Shown here one piece after another: positions 21,002 to 30,767 of a stretch of 64,000 nt of DNA. The translations under genes and the position numbers were made by a program. Source of the DNA: Burkholderiales bacterium (lineage in GTDB: Bacteria; Pseudomonadota; Gammaproteobacteria; Burkholderiales; Burkholderiaceae_C); assembly GCA_028868855.1 (NCBI GenBank), contig JAGWTR010000001.1, positions 496,001-560,000 on the forward strand, given 5' to 3'. A model generated the notes under the pieces. That model did no database searches. It saw only the letters and a list, made by a program, of their open reading frames with translations, and was not told the origin of the DNA. Position 1 is the stretch's first letter. Each line of letters opens with the position of its first letter.

Positions 21002-21511
21002 ATGAATCCCAACGAAATTTCTGACAGTGACTTGTTTGGCCGCATCAACGGGTGGCCTGACTTCATTGATCGCGTGAGGGCGGGCATGGCCATGGCCGCC
21101 GCTCAACCTGCGCCGCTGTATCTGTGCGACAGCGACTTCTCGCGTTGGCCGTTGGGCGAGCTCAGTGTGATGGAGGCCTTTCAGCAGTGGGGGTTGAACA
21201 GCCGTGGGCCGCATTGCACGCTGGTGGCGACGACCTTGGACGAGATTCCCAGGCGCCATCCCCGATGGGTTGCTTGGCGTGGCACATGGGCGCATCGCGT
21301 TCGGTGTTATCAACCGATGCCTGAGGAGGTCTTGACCTTGGCACCGATCTGGCTGTTGCAAGGGCGCCTCGGCTTGCGTCTTTTGAACCCGCTCACCGGG
21401 CAAGGGCTGTGGACTCGCAAGACCGACGATTTACTTGAATGGCATCAAGAAATTGACGTTATTTTGCAACGATGCGAAGAGGCTTTGCCTCCGACGACTT
21501 TGGGTTTATAG
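21002..21511 (+). CDS. Conserved hypothetical protein
   Basis: 169-aa ORF following the cupin gene; plausible codon usage; no recognised catalytic motif. Confidence 0.7.
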   Translation: MNPNEISDSDLFGRINGWPDFIDRVRAGMAMAAAQPAPLYLCDSDFSRWPLGELSVMEAFQQWGLNSRGPHCTLVATTLDEIPRRHPRWVAWRGTWAHRVRCYQPMPEEVLTLAPIWLLQGRLGLRLLNPLTGQGLWTRKTDDLLEWHQEIDVILQRCEEALPPTTLGL

Positions 21512-21673
21512 GGAATTGCCCGAGGCGTCGTATAATCAGCGGCTGAATGTGGCGCAATCCAAGGGTTGCGGTGCATCCAAAATGCCACCGTTTCATTCAT
21601 ATGTTGGAACTGTGGGTTTTGCTCATGGTTCCTTAGACATCCGTTTTTTGACACTCCTTTTGAGGATACAAGC

Positions 21674-21925
21674 ATGAAAAAGTCGCTCCTGCTGGCTTCG
21701 CTGATCGCTGCCATGGCTCTGGCCGCCTGCGGTAAGAAACAAGAACAAGCTGTTGACGCTGCTTCGGAAGCCGCTTCGGCTGCTGCCCAAGCCGCTTCGG
21801 CTACCGTGGAAGCTGCTTCGGCTGCTGTGGAAGCCGCTTCGGCGACCGTGGAAACCGCCTCCGCTGCTGCTTCGGCTGCTGTGGAAGCTGCTTCGGCTGC
21901 CGTGGACGCTGCTGCTTCGAAGTAA
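21674..21925 (+). CDS. Small alanine-rich repeat lipoprotein
   Basis: Lipobox LAAC at the end of the signal peptide (MKKSLLLASLIAAMALAACGKKQ) followed by AASA(A/T)VE repeats; strong terminator directly downstream. Confidence 0.88.
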   Translation: MKKSLLLASLIAAMALAACGKKQEQAVDAASEAASAAAQAASATVEAASAAVEAASATVETASAAASAAVEAASAAVDAAASK

Positions 21926-21941
21926 TCTGTTCCCACAGATT

Positions 21942-21971
21942 AAAAGCCGCTCTTCGGAGCGGCTTTTTTTT
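21942..21971 (+). terminator. Rho-independent terminator of the alanine-rich lipoprotein gene
   Basis: AAAGCCGCTC-TTCG-GAGCGGCTTTTTTTT. Confidence 0.9.
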
Positions 21972-21978
21972 CGCGGCA

Positions 21979-22015
21979 TAAAAAAAGCCCTGAGCCATTC
22001 GGCCAGGGCTTTTTC
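21979..22015 (-). terminator. Rho-independent terminator, probably serving bamC/dapA on the minus strand (also has a T-run on the plus strand)
   Basis: AAAAAAAGCCCTG-AGCCATTCGGC-CAGGGCTTTTT. Confidence 0.75.
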
Positions 22016-22046
22016 CATCAGACCGTCTCTGACGGCCCCGATTTGA

Positions 22047-23222
22047 TCAGATCAAATCGTCCAGCAATTGTTTGGTGATGCGGCGGCTTGTGTCGGAGCT
22101 CTCGGCTTGGCCCTTGGTGTTCAGCACCTTGATCGTGCTCTTGTTGCCTGCGCCGATGATCTGCACGCGGTAACGGGCGAGCCCTTCGGAAGCTGCGTCG
22201 GACGCACCAAACAGGCGTGCAAAGAAGCCGGGTTTGCTGGCGGTCGGATCGTTGCCGCGCGCCAGACGGATTTCGTACGTGCCTTGGGTACGGTCGCGGT
22301 CTTCAATGGTGTAGCCACTGCGATCCAGGGCCAAGCCAACGCGACGCCAGACAGTTTCAAAGTCATCATCGGCGGACAGCGAGACGCCATCTGGCAACAG
22401 GTGCGCGCGGGCGGGCGCCGCTGTCGAGGCGGAGGACGCCGCCGATGCAGCTGTCTCAGCCTTGGCGGCCGCGGCAGCGTCCTTGGGGGCCCCAAGCTTG
22501 AGCATCAGGCGCGAGAGCATTTCTGATTCGAGGGCCGTGTCAGCAGGACGGCCCACCCACTTGGTCTGGTCCTTGCGGTCGTTTTCGTAAACCTCCATCA
22601 CGCCGTGGTGGCTGATATAGATCTCGCTGCCTTGTGCGGTGCGCTCAATGCGGGTTCGGTACTGGTCGCGCTCGCCGGTGTCGTACAGGCTGTCTATCAG
22701 GCCACCCAAGACCTTGCGCAGGCCGGTTTGGGGCAGCTTGGCTCGGTTTTCTGACCAGTTGGTTTCAAGCAGGCCGGTGGCGGGTTGGTCCACGGTCAGT
22801 TCAAAGCCAGCTTCCAGCCAGAACGCCTTGACTTGTTCCCAGATCTTTTCCGGCGGGAGTGCCACGGACAGCCAGCGGTTCTGGCCATTGCGCTCTAGTT
22901 TGACCAAACCAGCTTGCGACGACGCGACGGCCGTGGTGCTCGCATTGGGCGTTGAGTCCGCCGCCAAAGGCGCGGTCATGCTGGTGGCGTTCACCGTGGA
23001 TGGCTGGCCCTGCGCGTAACGCGATTGGCCCGACAACTGCGTCAGATCAGGGGGGACAGCGAGATTGACGGACTGGACGCCGCTGTTGCGGTAATCCACC
23101 TTGTCGCCGGCCAGCGTGTTGCTGATCGAAGAGCACCCGGAGGCGGTCAACACGCAAACCAGTGCGAGGCTGAGGGCGGTCGGGCGAAAGTGGCTTGGTG
23201 TCTTCAACATGGGCAGTGGCAT
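22047..23222 (-). CDS. bamC: Outer membrane protein assembly factor BamC (NlpB)
   Basis: Lipobox LTASGC; GDKVDYRNSG..SVNLAVPPDLTQL; two helix-grip domains; adjacent to dapA as in many proteobacteria. Confidence 0.92.
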   Translation of the reverse strand: MPLPMLKTPSHFRPTALSLALVCVLTASGCSSISNTLAGDKVDYRNSGVQSVNLAVPPDLTQLSGQSRYAQGQPSTVNATSMTAPLAADSTPNASTTAVASSQAGLVKLERNGQNRWLSVALPPEKIWEQVKAFWLEAGFELTVDQPATGLLETNWSENRAKLPQTGLRKVLGGLIDSLYDTGERDQYRTRIERTAQGSEIYISHHGVMEVYENDRKDQTKWVGRPADTALESEMLSRLMLKLGAPKDAAAAAKAETAASAASSASTAAPARAHLLPDGVSLSADDDFETVWRRVGLALDRSGYTIEDRDRTQGTYEIRLARGNDPTASKPGFFARLFGASDAASEGLARYRVQIIGAGNKSTIKVLNTKGQAESSDTSRRITKQLLDDLI

Positions 23223-23271
23223 CAGGAGGGGTCAAGTCAATGAGGGTGAAACGTTCGCAGGGGCCCGGCGA

Positions 23272-24153
23272 TCAGAGGACGCCGCATTCACGCAGCGCAG
23301 CTTCAAGCAGCGCCTGGCCCGATTCTGACAGCGGCGTCAAGGGTAAGCGCAGCGAACCACCGGCTTTACCCATGCGGGCCAGGGCCCATTTGACGGGGAT
23401 TGGGTTGGGTTCAACAAAAAGCTGCTTGTGCAGCGGTAGCAGGCCCATGTGCAATTCGGTGGCACGCTTGACATCGCCGGCCATGGCGGCACGGCACAAA
23501 TCTGACATGGCGCGCGGTGCCACGTTGGCCGTCACGCTGATGTTGCCGTGTCCGCCCAGCAGCATCAAGGCCACGGCGGTCGGGTCGTCACCAGAGTAAA
23601 TGCCAAAGCCCTTGGGGGCTTGTTTGATCAGCCAGGCGGCGCGCTCAATGCTGCCCGTGGCTTCCTTGACGCCAATCACGCCGGGTACTTTGGCAAGCCG
23701 CAGGGCCGTTTCAGGCAGCATGTCGGCCATGGTTCGACCTGGCACGTTGTAGAGCACGACCGGGATGTCGACCGCTTCGGCAATGGCCTTGAAGTGCTGG
23801 TATATGCCTTCTTGCGTCGGCTTGTTGTAGTAGGGCACGACTTGCAGCGTGCAGTCGGCGCCGACTTTCTTGGCGTAGTGGCTCAGCTCAATGGCTTCGC
23901 TCGTGGAGTTGGCCCCCGCCCCGGCCATGACGGGCACGCGACCGGCGGCTTGTTCCACGGCCACGCGGATGATTTCGCGGTGCTCGTCGACCGACACGGT
24001 GGGGGACTCGCCCGTGGTGCCGACCACGCCAATGCAGTTGCTGCCTTGGTCGATGTGCCAGTCGATCAGTTGACGCAGGGTGCTGTAGTCGACACTGCCG
24101 TCGTCATGCAGGGGGGTAATGAGCGCAACGATGCTGCCAAAAATGGGTTTCAT
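23272..24153 (-). CDS. dapA: 4-hydroxy-tetrahydrodipicolinate synthase
   Basis: [54 protein letters not shown]...[16 protein letters not shown]...YNVPGRT...GVKEATG. Confidence 0.97.
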   Translation of the reverse strand: MKPIFGSIVALITPLHDDGSVDYSTLRQLIDWHIDQGSNCIGVVGTTGESPTVSVDEHREIIRVAVEQAAGRVPVMAGAGANSTSEAIELSHYAKKVGADCTLQVVPYYNKPTQEGIYQHFKAIAEAVDIPVVLYNVPGRTMADMLPETALRLAKVPGVIGVKEATGSIERAAWLIKQAPKGFGIYSGDDPTAVALMLLGGHGNISVTANVAPRAMSDLCRAAMAGDVKRATELHMGLLPLHKQLFVEPNPIPVKWALARMGKAGGSLRLPLTPLSESGQALLEAALRECGVL

Positions 24154-24236
24154 GCTGGTTCCTTCAATCAAGGGATTCTACCCAGCGTGGGGGGCGTCCA
24201 ACGCAAGGGGAAAGAGGGGGTATGCCCGAGGGGGGC

Positions 24237-25046
24237 TTATCCATGAGGGCGAACATCTTCTTTGAGCGCCGCGATGGCCAGTTGGTCGACCAGGCCGGGC
24301 GCGATGAGTTTCATCCAACGGCTCATCTTGCCTTTGAATGACATGACGACCTCGCGTTGACGACGCTGGCTGCCCACACGGATGAGTCGTGCGCACTCCT
24401 CGACCGACATGGCGCCGCTTTCGTGCAGGCCGCTTTTCCCGGCCGGCTGGCCCTGGGCGTTGAACCCCCGGTGACGGATGTCGGTGGCCACCACGCCGGG
24501 GTAGGTCAGGGTGAGGGACACGCCGTGAGGAGCCATTTCAATGCGCAGGGCTTCGAAGAAACCGGTCATGGCGAATTTGGTGGCGCTGTAGGCGGTGCGG
24601 CCCGGCAGGCCCACCAGGCCGGCCAGACTGGACACCACCACGATGCGGCCCCGACTGGCTTTGAGGTGAGGCAGGGCGGCGTGTGTGCACCAGGCGCTGC
24701 CCCACAGGTTGATGCGCATGAGCTGTTCATACCAGCCCATGTCGAGCACATCTTCCAACAAGGCGTGGGCCGACATACCGGCGTTGTTGATCAGGGTATC
24801 GATGCGTTCAAAACGGTTCACGGCGTCGGCGATCAGGCCCCGGCACTCGGCCTCCTGGCCGACGTCGGTGGGACGCACGAGCACCTGGGCGCCGCTCTGG
24901 CGGCATTGCCGGGCCACCTGTTCGAGCTTGTCGGTGCTGCGGGCCGCCAGGACCAGGGCCAGATTGGTGCCTTCTTGTTGGGCCATCTGGCGGGCCAGTT
25001 CCGCGCCAATGCCGTCGGAGGCGCCGGTGATGATGACAACGTTCAT
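24237..25046 (-). CDS. SDR family NAD(P)-dependent oxidoreductase
   Basis: MNVVIITGASDGIGAELARQ (TGxxxGxG), NNAG, YSATKFAMTGFFEALR (YxxxK). Confidence 0.93.
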   Translation of the reverse strand: MNVVIITGASDGIGAELARQMAQQEGTNLALVLAARSTDKLEQVARQCRQSGAQVLVRPTDVGQEAECRGLIADAVNRFERIDTLINNAGMSAHALLEDVLDMGWYEQLMRINLWGSAWCTHAALPHLKASRGRIVVVSSLAGLVGLPGRTAYSATKFAMTGFFEALRIEMAPHGVSLTLTYPGVVATDIRHRGFNAQGQPAGKSGLHESGAMSVEECARLIRVGSQRRQREVVMSFKGKMSRWMKLIAPGLVDQLAIAALKEDVRPHG

Positions 25047-25047
25047 G

Positions 25048-25197
25048 TTAGAGACAACTCCACAGTCGGGATGCCAGGTCAACGACCAGTTCGACCCGGA
25101 AATACATCAGAAACACGAGACCCAGCAGAATGATGACGCTCAGGTAGGCCAGCCAGCGCCATAGGGGTCGGGAGGTGGTCGGTGGCGTCAGCTTCAT
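25048..25197 (-). CDS. Small (49 aa) single-TM membrane protein
   Basis: Manual translation of the minus strand: MKLTPPTTSRPLWRWLAYLSVIILLGLVFLMYFRVELVVDLASRLWSCL*; fits exactly between the MFS stop and the SDR start; below the ORF-track length cutoff. Confidence 0.6.
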   Translation of the reverse strand: MKLTPPTTSRPLWRWLAYLSVIILLGLVFLMYFRVELVVDLASRLWSCL

Positions 25198-25198
25198 G

Positions 25199-26440
25199 TC
25201 AGCCGACCACAAGGCGCCGCGCTGGAGGCAGGTGTTCTTTTACGGGCAGGTTCAATGCGGCCGCCACCACGCCCAGGCCCACCGCCAGCCACCACACCGC
25301 GTCGTAGCTGCCCGTGGCATCGTACAGCCGCCCGCCCAGCCAAACACCCAGGAAGGACCCGATCTGGTGTGACAGGAACACAACCGCGCCCAGCATGGAC
25401 AGGTGCTGCACACCCAGCATCTGCGCGACCACGGCATTGGTCGGCGGGACGGTGGACAGCCACAGCGTGCCCATGGCCGCGGCGAACAGCCCGACGCTGA
25501 GGGGACTCAGGGGCATCAGGATGAATGCGGTCATGGCCACGGCGCGCAAGGCGTAAATGCTGGACAGGATCCAGGTCTTGCGCAGGCGCTGGCCTAAGGC
25601 GCCTGCGGCATAGGTGCCCACCACATTGAACAGGCCGATCAGGGCCAGGGCCGTGGTGGCCACCTGAGGCGGCAGGTTGTGGTCCTTGAGGTAGCTGGGC
25701 AGGTGCACGCCGATGAAGGCCAGCTGAAAGCCGCAGACGAAGTAGCCCCCGGTCAACAGCAGGTAGCTGGGGTGGCCGAGGGCTTCACGCAAAGCGTCCC
25801 AGGCGCTTTGCGTCATCGCAGCGTGGCCGGGGTTGGCTTGGGCGGCATGGCGTTTGATGGCCTGAGGATCGTCACGCAGCCCCAGGGCCAGAGGCACCAA
25901 CAATAAAGAGGTGCCGGCCAGGACCCACAGGGCATGCCGCCAGCCAAGTTGGTTGATCAGCAAGCTGGACACTGGCACCATCAGAAATTGACCGAACGAG
26001 CCGGCTGCGGCGGTGACGCCCATCGTCCAGGAGCGCTGTTGGGGGTCCACATGCCGTCCGAGTACGCCGTAGACCACGGCGTAGGTGGTGCAGGCTTGAC
26101 CCAGGCCAATGAGCACGCCGGTGCTGAGCATGAAGGCGGTGTGGTCGACGCTGAGGGACATGCCCACCAGCCCGCTTGCATAGAGGGCCGCGCCGGCCCA
26201 CAGCACGCTCACGGCGCCACGGCGATCAGCCCACCAGCCTACGAAGGGGCCCGATACGCCCCAGACCAGGTTTTGCACCGCCATGGCCAGCGAAAACGAT
26301 TCACGGCTCCAGCCGCGCTCCATGATGATGGGCTGCAGCCACAGGCCAAAGCCATGCCGGATGCCCATGGACACTGTGACGATCAGGGAGCCGCAAAGCA
26401 GCAATTGCGCCAACGGAAGGCGGGTGTGTTTGCGCATCAA
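25199..26440 (-). CDS. MFS transporter
   Basis: 12-TM profile; SMGIRHGFGLWLQPIIMERGWSRESFSLAMAVQNLVWG...GWWADRRGA. Confidence 0.9.
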   Translation of the reverse strand: MMRKHTRLPLAQLLLCGSLIVTVSMGIRHGFGLWLQPIIMERGWSRESFSLAMAVQNLVWGVSGPFVGWWADRRGAVSVLWAGAALYASGLVGMSLSVDHTAFMLSTGVLIGLGQACTTYAVVYGVLGRHVDPQQRSWTMGVTAAAGSFGQFLMVPVSSLLINQLGWRHALWVLAGTSLLLVPLALGLRDDPQAIKRHAAQANPGHAAMTQSAWDALREALGHPSYLLLTGGYFVCGFQLAFIGVHLPSYLKDHNLPPQVATTALALIGLFNVVGTYAAGALGQRLRKTWILSSIYALRAVAMTAFILMPLSPLSVGLFAAAMGTLWLSTVPPTNAVVAQMLGVQHLSMLGAVVFLSHQIGSFLGVWLGGRLYDATGSYDAVWWLAVGLGVVAAALNLPVKEHLPPARRLVVG

Positions 26441-26497
26441 GGGAAAGTCGGGTGGGGCGCCAAGCCGGCGCGCCTGAGTTGAACAAGTCAGGTCAGA

Positions 26498-26848
26498 TCA
26501 GACCTGCATGTTCATGATATCCGTGTAGGCCTGAACCAGCTTGTTGCGGGTCTGCACAACCGACTGGAAGCCCAGTTGTGCTTTCTGCATGGCGACCATG
26601 GTTTCTTCCAGGCTGACGGTGGGATTGTCAAACTGGACTTCGCGCTGCATGGTGGTGGCGGTTTCCTGGGCTTTGCTGACCGAGCCCAGCGCACTTGAAA
26701 AAGCTGCCTGAAAGCTGGGCTTTTCCACGCCTTGGGATCCGGCCAGGGCGTCCAGGCGGGTCTTGGCCTGCACCCGCTGTGCGACGTCGGACATGCCTGC
26801 CTTGGCGGCGGCCTGTGCGAAATCAAAGGGTTTCAGTTTCAGATCCAT
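26498..26848 (-). CDS. fliE: Flagellar hook-basal body complex protein FliE
   Basis: QFDNPTVSLEETMVAMQKAQLGFQSVVQTRNKLVQAYTDIMNMQV C-terminus. Confidence 0.96.
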   Translation of the reverse strand: MDLKLKPFDFAQAAAKAGMSDVAQRVQAKTRLDALAGSQGVEKPSFQAAFSSALGSVSKAQETATTMQREVQFDNPTVSLEETMVAMQKAQLGFQSVVQTRNKLVQAYTDIMNMQV

Positions 26849-27054
26849 GGTGCCGATATGTCCGACAGGGCGTGGTGCAGATCACCACAATTCAAATGCT
26901 ATCCAGGTTTGCCTGAGTCAATGGCTGGAAGTGCTTGGTAAATGGGCGGCTGTTCCCGGCACTTTTGCCCGCTCTTCCTTCGAATAATGGGTGCGTTCAG
27001 GCGGGTTTGCGGCATCGTATGGTTTCGATGCGCAGCCCAACGCTTCGGCCCCCC

Positions 27055-28782
27055 ATGGAAGTCACAGTCGCACAACCTCACGCTGTTATCGCATCGCCCT
27101 CTGGGGCGGTAGCCACCACGCCGCTCACTTTTGTTCAGAGGGTGGGCGCCTTGCCCATGCCGCGCAAGCTGATGCTGGCGGGGGGGCTGGCCACCATCGT
27201 GGCAATCCTCATGGCCATGCTGCTGTGGGGGCGAGAAGGGGACTACCGCGTTCTCTACACCAACCTGTCCGACAAGGACGGCGGCGCGATCATTGCCCAG
27301 TTGCAGCAAATGAACGTGCCCTACAAGTACGCCGATGGCGGCGCGGCGCTGTTGGTGCCGCCCGACAAGGTGCACGACGTGCGCCTGAAGTTGGCCTCGG
27401 CGGGGTTGCCCAAGGGGTCGGTGGTGGGTTTCGAGTTGATGGAAACCCAGCGCTTTGGCGTCACGCAATTCCAGGAACGTTTGAACTTCCAGCGCGGTCT
27501 GGAAGGGGAGTTGACCCGTTCCATTCAAACTCTGGCAGGAGTGCAAAGTGCTCGCATTCACCTGGCCTTGCCCAATCAGAACGGTTTTTTCCGCGAACAG
27601 CAAAAGCCATCGGCCTCGGTGGTGCTGAACATGTATCCGGGCCGCACACTGGACCGGGGGCAGGTGGCCGGCATCGTGCATCTGGTGTCCTCCAGCGTGC
27701 CGGAGATGTCCACCAAGGCTGTGAGTGTGCTGGACCAAACCGGGGCACTGCTGTCGGGCACCAGTGATGGCCCTGACCAAGCGGGCCTGGATGCGCAGCA
27801 ACTGCAGTATGTGCGCCAGATCGAGGCCAATTACACGCAGCGCATCAAAGACATCCTGGAGCCCGTGCTGGGCGCTAGCAATCTGCGAGCCCAAGTGAAT
27901 GCCGAGGTGGATTTCTCGCAGGTTGAATCGACCGCCGAGGAATACAAGCCCAATCAGGGGCAGGCCCCGGCCGCCGTGCGCAGCCACCAGAGCAGTGAGC
28001 AGTCTGGCGCGGGCACGGCCACGCCATCGGGTATTCCGGGGGCGGCCAGCAATCAGCCGCCTGTGCCGGCCACGGCGCCCATCAATGGGGCATCGCAACC
28101 CTTGCAAGCTGGCCAGGCCAATTCGACCACCAGCGGCAGCAGCCGCCGTGATGCCGTGACCAACTACGAGGTCGACAAGACGGTGCGCGTGACCCGAAAC
28201 GGCACGGGCACGATCAAGCGCCTCAATGCGGCCGTGGTGGTCAACCACCGCACACTGACCGACGCCAAAGGCAAGACCACGACGCAGGCCATTTCCCCCG
28301 AAGAACTGGACAAGTTGACCGCCCTGGTGCGCGAGACCATCGGGTTCAATGAGCAGCGTGGCGATTCTGTCAAGCTGATCAACACGCCGTTCCAGGGCGT
28401 GAAAGATGAGCAGCCTGATGCCACGCCATTGTGGAAGCGGCCCGAAACCATCGACATCCTGCGCACCCTGGCAGTGCCCGGGGCCTTGACCCTGGCGGCG
28501 CTGATCGTGGTGTTTGGCGCCATCCGGCCAGCACTGAAGGCGGCCCAGGCGGTTCAGCCCGAGGACGGCAATGGTCGGCTGAACGCGGTGGTCGACGATC
28601 AGCAAGAGTTTCCGAGCATGACGGGCTTGCCCCCAGGCATGGTCATGAGTCCCGACGGAAAAATGCTGCCTGCGCTGGGCGCTCCCACCGGGGATTCGCG
28701 ACTGGAATCGGCTCGGCAACTGGCCCGAGAGAACCCCATGGCGGTGGCGAGCATGATGCGCGGCTGGATGGGCAGGGCCTGA
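27055..28782 (+). CDS. fliF: Flagellar M-ring protein FliF
   Basis: YRVLYTNLSDKDGGAIIAQLQQMNVPYKYADGGAALLVPPDKVHDVRLKLASAGLPKG; ATG at 55 nt into line 27001 chosen over ORF start 26935. Confidence 0.96.
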   Translation: MEVTVAQPHAVIASPSGAVATTPLTFVQRVGALPMPRKLMLAGGLATIVAILMAMLLWGREGDYRVLYTNLSDKDGGAIIAQLQQMNVPYKYADGGAALLVPPDKVHDVRLKLASAGLPKGSVVGFELMETQRFGVTQFQERLNFQRGLEGELTRSIQTLAGVQSARIHLALPNQNGFFREQQKPSASVVLNMYPGRTLDRGQVAGIVHLVSSSVPEMSTKAVSVLDQTGALLSGTSDGPDQAGLDAQQLQYVRQIEANYTQRIKDILEPVLGASNLRAQVNAEVDFSQVESTAEEYKPNQGQAPAAVRSHQSSEQSGAGTATPSGIPGAASNQPPVPATAPINGASQPLQAGQANSTTSGSSRRDAVTNYEVDKTVRVTRNGTGTIKRLNAAVVVNHRTLTDAKGKTTTQAISPEELDKLTALVRETIGFNEQRGDSVKLINTPFQGVKDEQPDATPLWKRPETIDILRTLAVPGALTLAALIVVFGAIRPALKAAQAVQPEDGNGRLNAVVDDQQEFPSMTGLPPGMVMSPDGKMLPALGAPTGDSRLESARQLARENPMAVASMMRGWMGRA

Positions 28783-28792
28783 TCGAAGGACG

Positions 28793-29794
28793 ATGACCAT
28801 GGACGAAAAAGGACTAGAAGACGCGGCCATCTTGCTCATGTCATTGGGCGAGGAAGAGGCCTCTGAGGTCTTCAAGCACCTGGAGCCCAAGGAGGTGCAG
28901 GGTCTGGGCGAAACCATTGCCAAGCTCAAATCCGTTCCCCGTGATCGTGTCGAAACGGTGCTGAAACGGTTTTCGGACGAGTCCATGGACCTGGGCATCT
29001 TGGTGCCCGACACCGATGAGTACGTCAAGTCCGTGCTGCGCAAGGCTCTGGGCGACGAAAAAGCCAATCTGCTGATCGACCGGATCATCCAGGGCAGCGA
29101 CGTGACGGGCATCGAAAGTCTGAAATGGATGGACCCGGTATCGGTGGCCGAACTGCTGCGCAACGAACACCCGCAAATCGTGGCGGCCATCCTGGTGCAC
29201 CTGGACCCGGACCAGTCCTCGCAGGTGCTGAAGGCGTTCACGGATCGTCAGCGCAATGAGGTGATGGTTCGCATTGCCACCCTGGATGGCATCCAACCTG
29301 CGGCGCTGAAGGACCTGAACGAGGTCTTGTCGCGTGTGCTGTCCGGCGGCTCGCAGATTCGCAAGTCCTCGCTGGGCGGCGTCAAACCAGCGGCCGAGAT
29401 CATCAACCTGATGGGCTCCAGCCTGGAGACCTCGGTGCTGGATTACATCCGCGAAGGCGATGCGGACTTGGCCCAGAAGATCATGGACAACATGTTCACC
29501 TTCGATGATCTAGTCAAGCTGGACGACAAGGGCTTCCAGGCCCTGCTCAAGGAAGTGCAGACCGAGTCGCTCATCATCGCGCTCAAAGGCAGTTCACCGG
29601 AGATCCGCGACAAGGTGTTCAAGAACATGTCCACCCGCGCTGGCGAAACCTTGCGTGAGGACCTGGAGTCGCGCGGCCCGGTCAAGCTGTCCGAGGTCGA
29701 GAGCGAGCAAAAGGAAATGCTCAAGATCGTGCGGCGCCTGGCCGACGAAGGTCAGATTGTTCTGAGCAGCGGAGGCGACGATGAGTACGTCTAA
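28793..29794 (+). CDS. fliG: Flagellar motor switch protein FliG
   Basis: AAILLMSLGEEEASEVFKHL...EHPQIVAAILVHLDPDQSSQVL...MFTFDDLVKLDD. Confidence 0.97.
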   Translation: MTMDEKGLEDAAILLMSLGEEEASEVFKHLEPKEVQGLGETIAKLKSVPRDRVETVLKRFSDESMDLGILVPDTDEYVKSVLRKALGDEKANLLIDRIIQGSDVTGIESLKWMDPVSVAELLRNEHPQIVAAILVHLDPDQSSQVLKAFTDRQRNEVMVRIATLDGIQPAALKDLNEVLSRVLSGGSQIRKSSLGGVKPAAEIINLMGSSLETSVLDYIREGDADLAQKIMDNMFTFDDLVKLDDKGFQALLKEVQTESLIIALKGSSPEIRDKVFKNMSTRAGETLREDLESRGPVKLSEVESEQKEMLKIVRRLADEGQIVLSSGGDDEYV

Positions 29795-30767
29795 GCCGCC
29801 GGTGCCCCCAGTGCCCCCCTCTGGTGTACCCAACCCGTACGCGCGCTTCATTCCGCGCGAGGAACTGGGTTCGTTTTCAGCGTGGAATCCGCAGTCCCTG
29901 GAGGCGTCCGCCGGACAGACCGGGGCACAAGGTCCGACCGAGGAATCGGGCACGCGCAAGCCTTCGTTTTCCGAGCGTGCAGCGGCCACGGTGTCCTCGG
30001 TCAGCAAGGCCGCCACGACCAAACCGGCAGCGAAAGCAGCGGCACGGCAGGCCACGGTCACCCCCATCCGGCGTCCTTTGGTCGGCGGTGTGCCAGGCGA
30101 AGAGACCCACGAGCCGGCCCCTGCGCAGTCAGCGTCGCCCCCCGAAGCGGCTCCCGACCTGGAGGCGCTGGTTGACCAGGCCCGCAAGGATGGCTACCAG
30201 GATGGCTATCGCAATGGCCTGGTTGCCCTGGAAAGCTACAAGTTGGCGCAAGAGGCCCAAATGGCCGCCTACATGAGCGATCAGGTGGGTGCCCTGGCGG
30301 GAGATTTTCATCGCCGCCTGGACTCGCTGGAGCAACAGTTGGCCGGGCGCATTGCCGGTGTCGCACTGGAGTTGGCGCGGCAAGTGGTGCGCAGTGAACT
30401 CGAGCAGCGCCCCGAGGGGGTGTTGACCGTGGCCGAAGAGGCACTTGGTGTCCTGCTGGCCTCGGCACGCCAGATCGTGCTGCGACTCAACCCTGAGGAC
30501 CATGCCATGGCACAAGGGGCACTGACCGAAGTGATGCAGACACGGGGGGGCCGTCTCATGCCAGACCCCAGCGTCACGCGTGGCGGCTGCGTGGTCGAGT
30601 CCGACATCGCCGTGGTGGACGCCAGTGTCGAAGCCCGCTGGCAACGCGCTGCCGCAGCCATGGGTAGCCAGTCAGCGTGGAACGAGGGCTACGAGGTGCC
30701 CTACAGCCCGGTGGCGGTGGATGACCAGGACATGGTCGATGAGTTACTCAATGGGGGGGGCGCATGA
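29781..30767 (+). CDS. fliH: Flagellar assembly protein FliH
   Basis: Position between fliG and fliI; GYQDGYRNGL...ALELARQVVRSELEQRPEGVLTVAEEAL. Confidence 0.9.
   Translation: MSTSKPPVPPVPPSGVPNPYARFIPREELGSFSAWNPQSLEASAGQTGAQGPTEESGTRKPSFSERAAATVSSVSKAATTKPAAKAAARQATVTPIRRPLVGGVPGEETHEPAPAQSASPPEAAPDLEALVDQARKDGYQDGYRNGLVALESYKLAQEAQMAAYMSDQVGALAGDFHRRLDSLEQQLAGRIAGVALELARQVVRSELEQRPEGVLTVAEEALGVLLASARQIVLRLNPEDHAMAQGALTEVMQTRGGRLMPDPSVTRGGCVVESDIAVVDASVEARWQRAAAAMGSQSAWNEGYEVPYSPVAVDDQDMVDELLNGGGA

Noticed and set aside
26890-27054. Sigma54 (-24/-12) promoter upstream of fliF
   Set aside because: GG...GC pairs are present (e.g. CGGCACTTTTGC) but the spacing does not fit the 12-nt requirement.
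26899-29241. 780-aa minus-strand ORF opposite fliF/fliG
   Set aside because: Antisense to two unmistakable flagellar genes; His/Gln/Leu-rich composition typical of the shadow frame of high-GC coding DNA; no recognisable domain.
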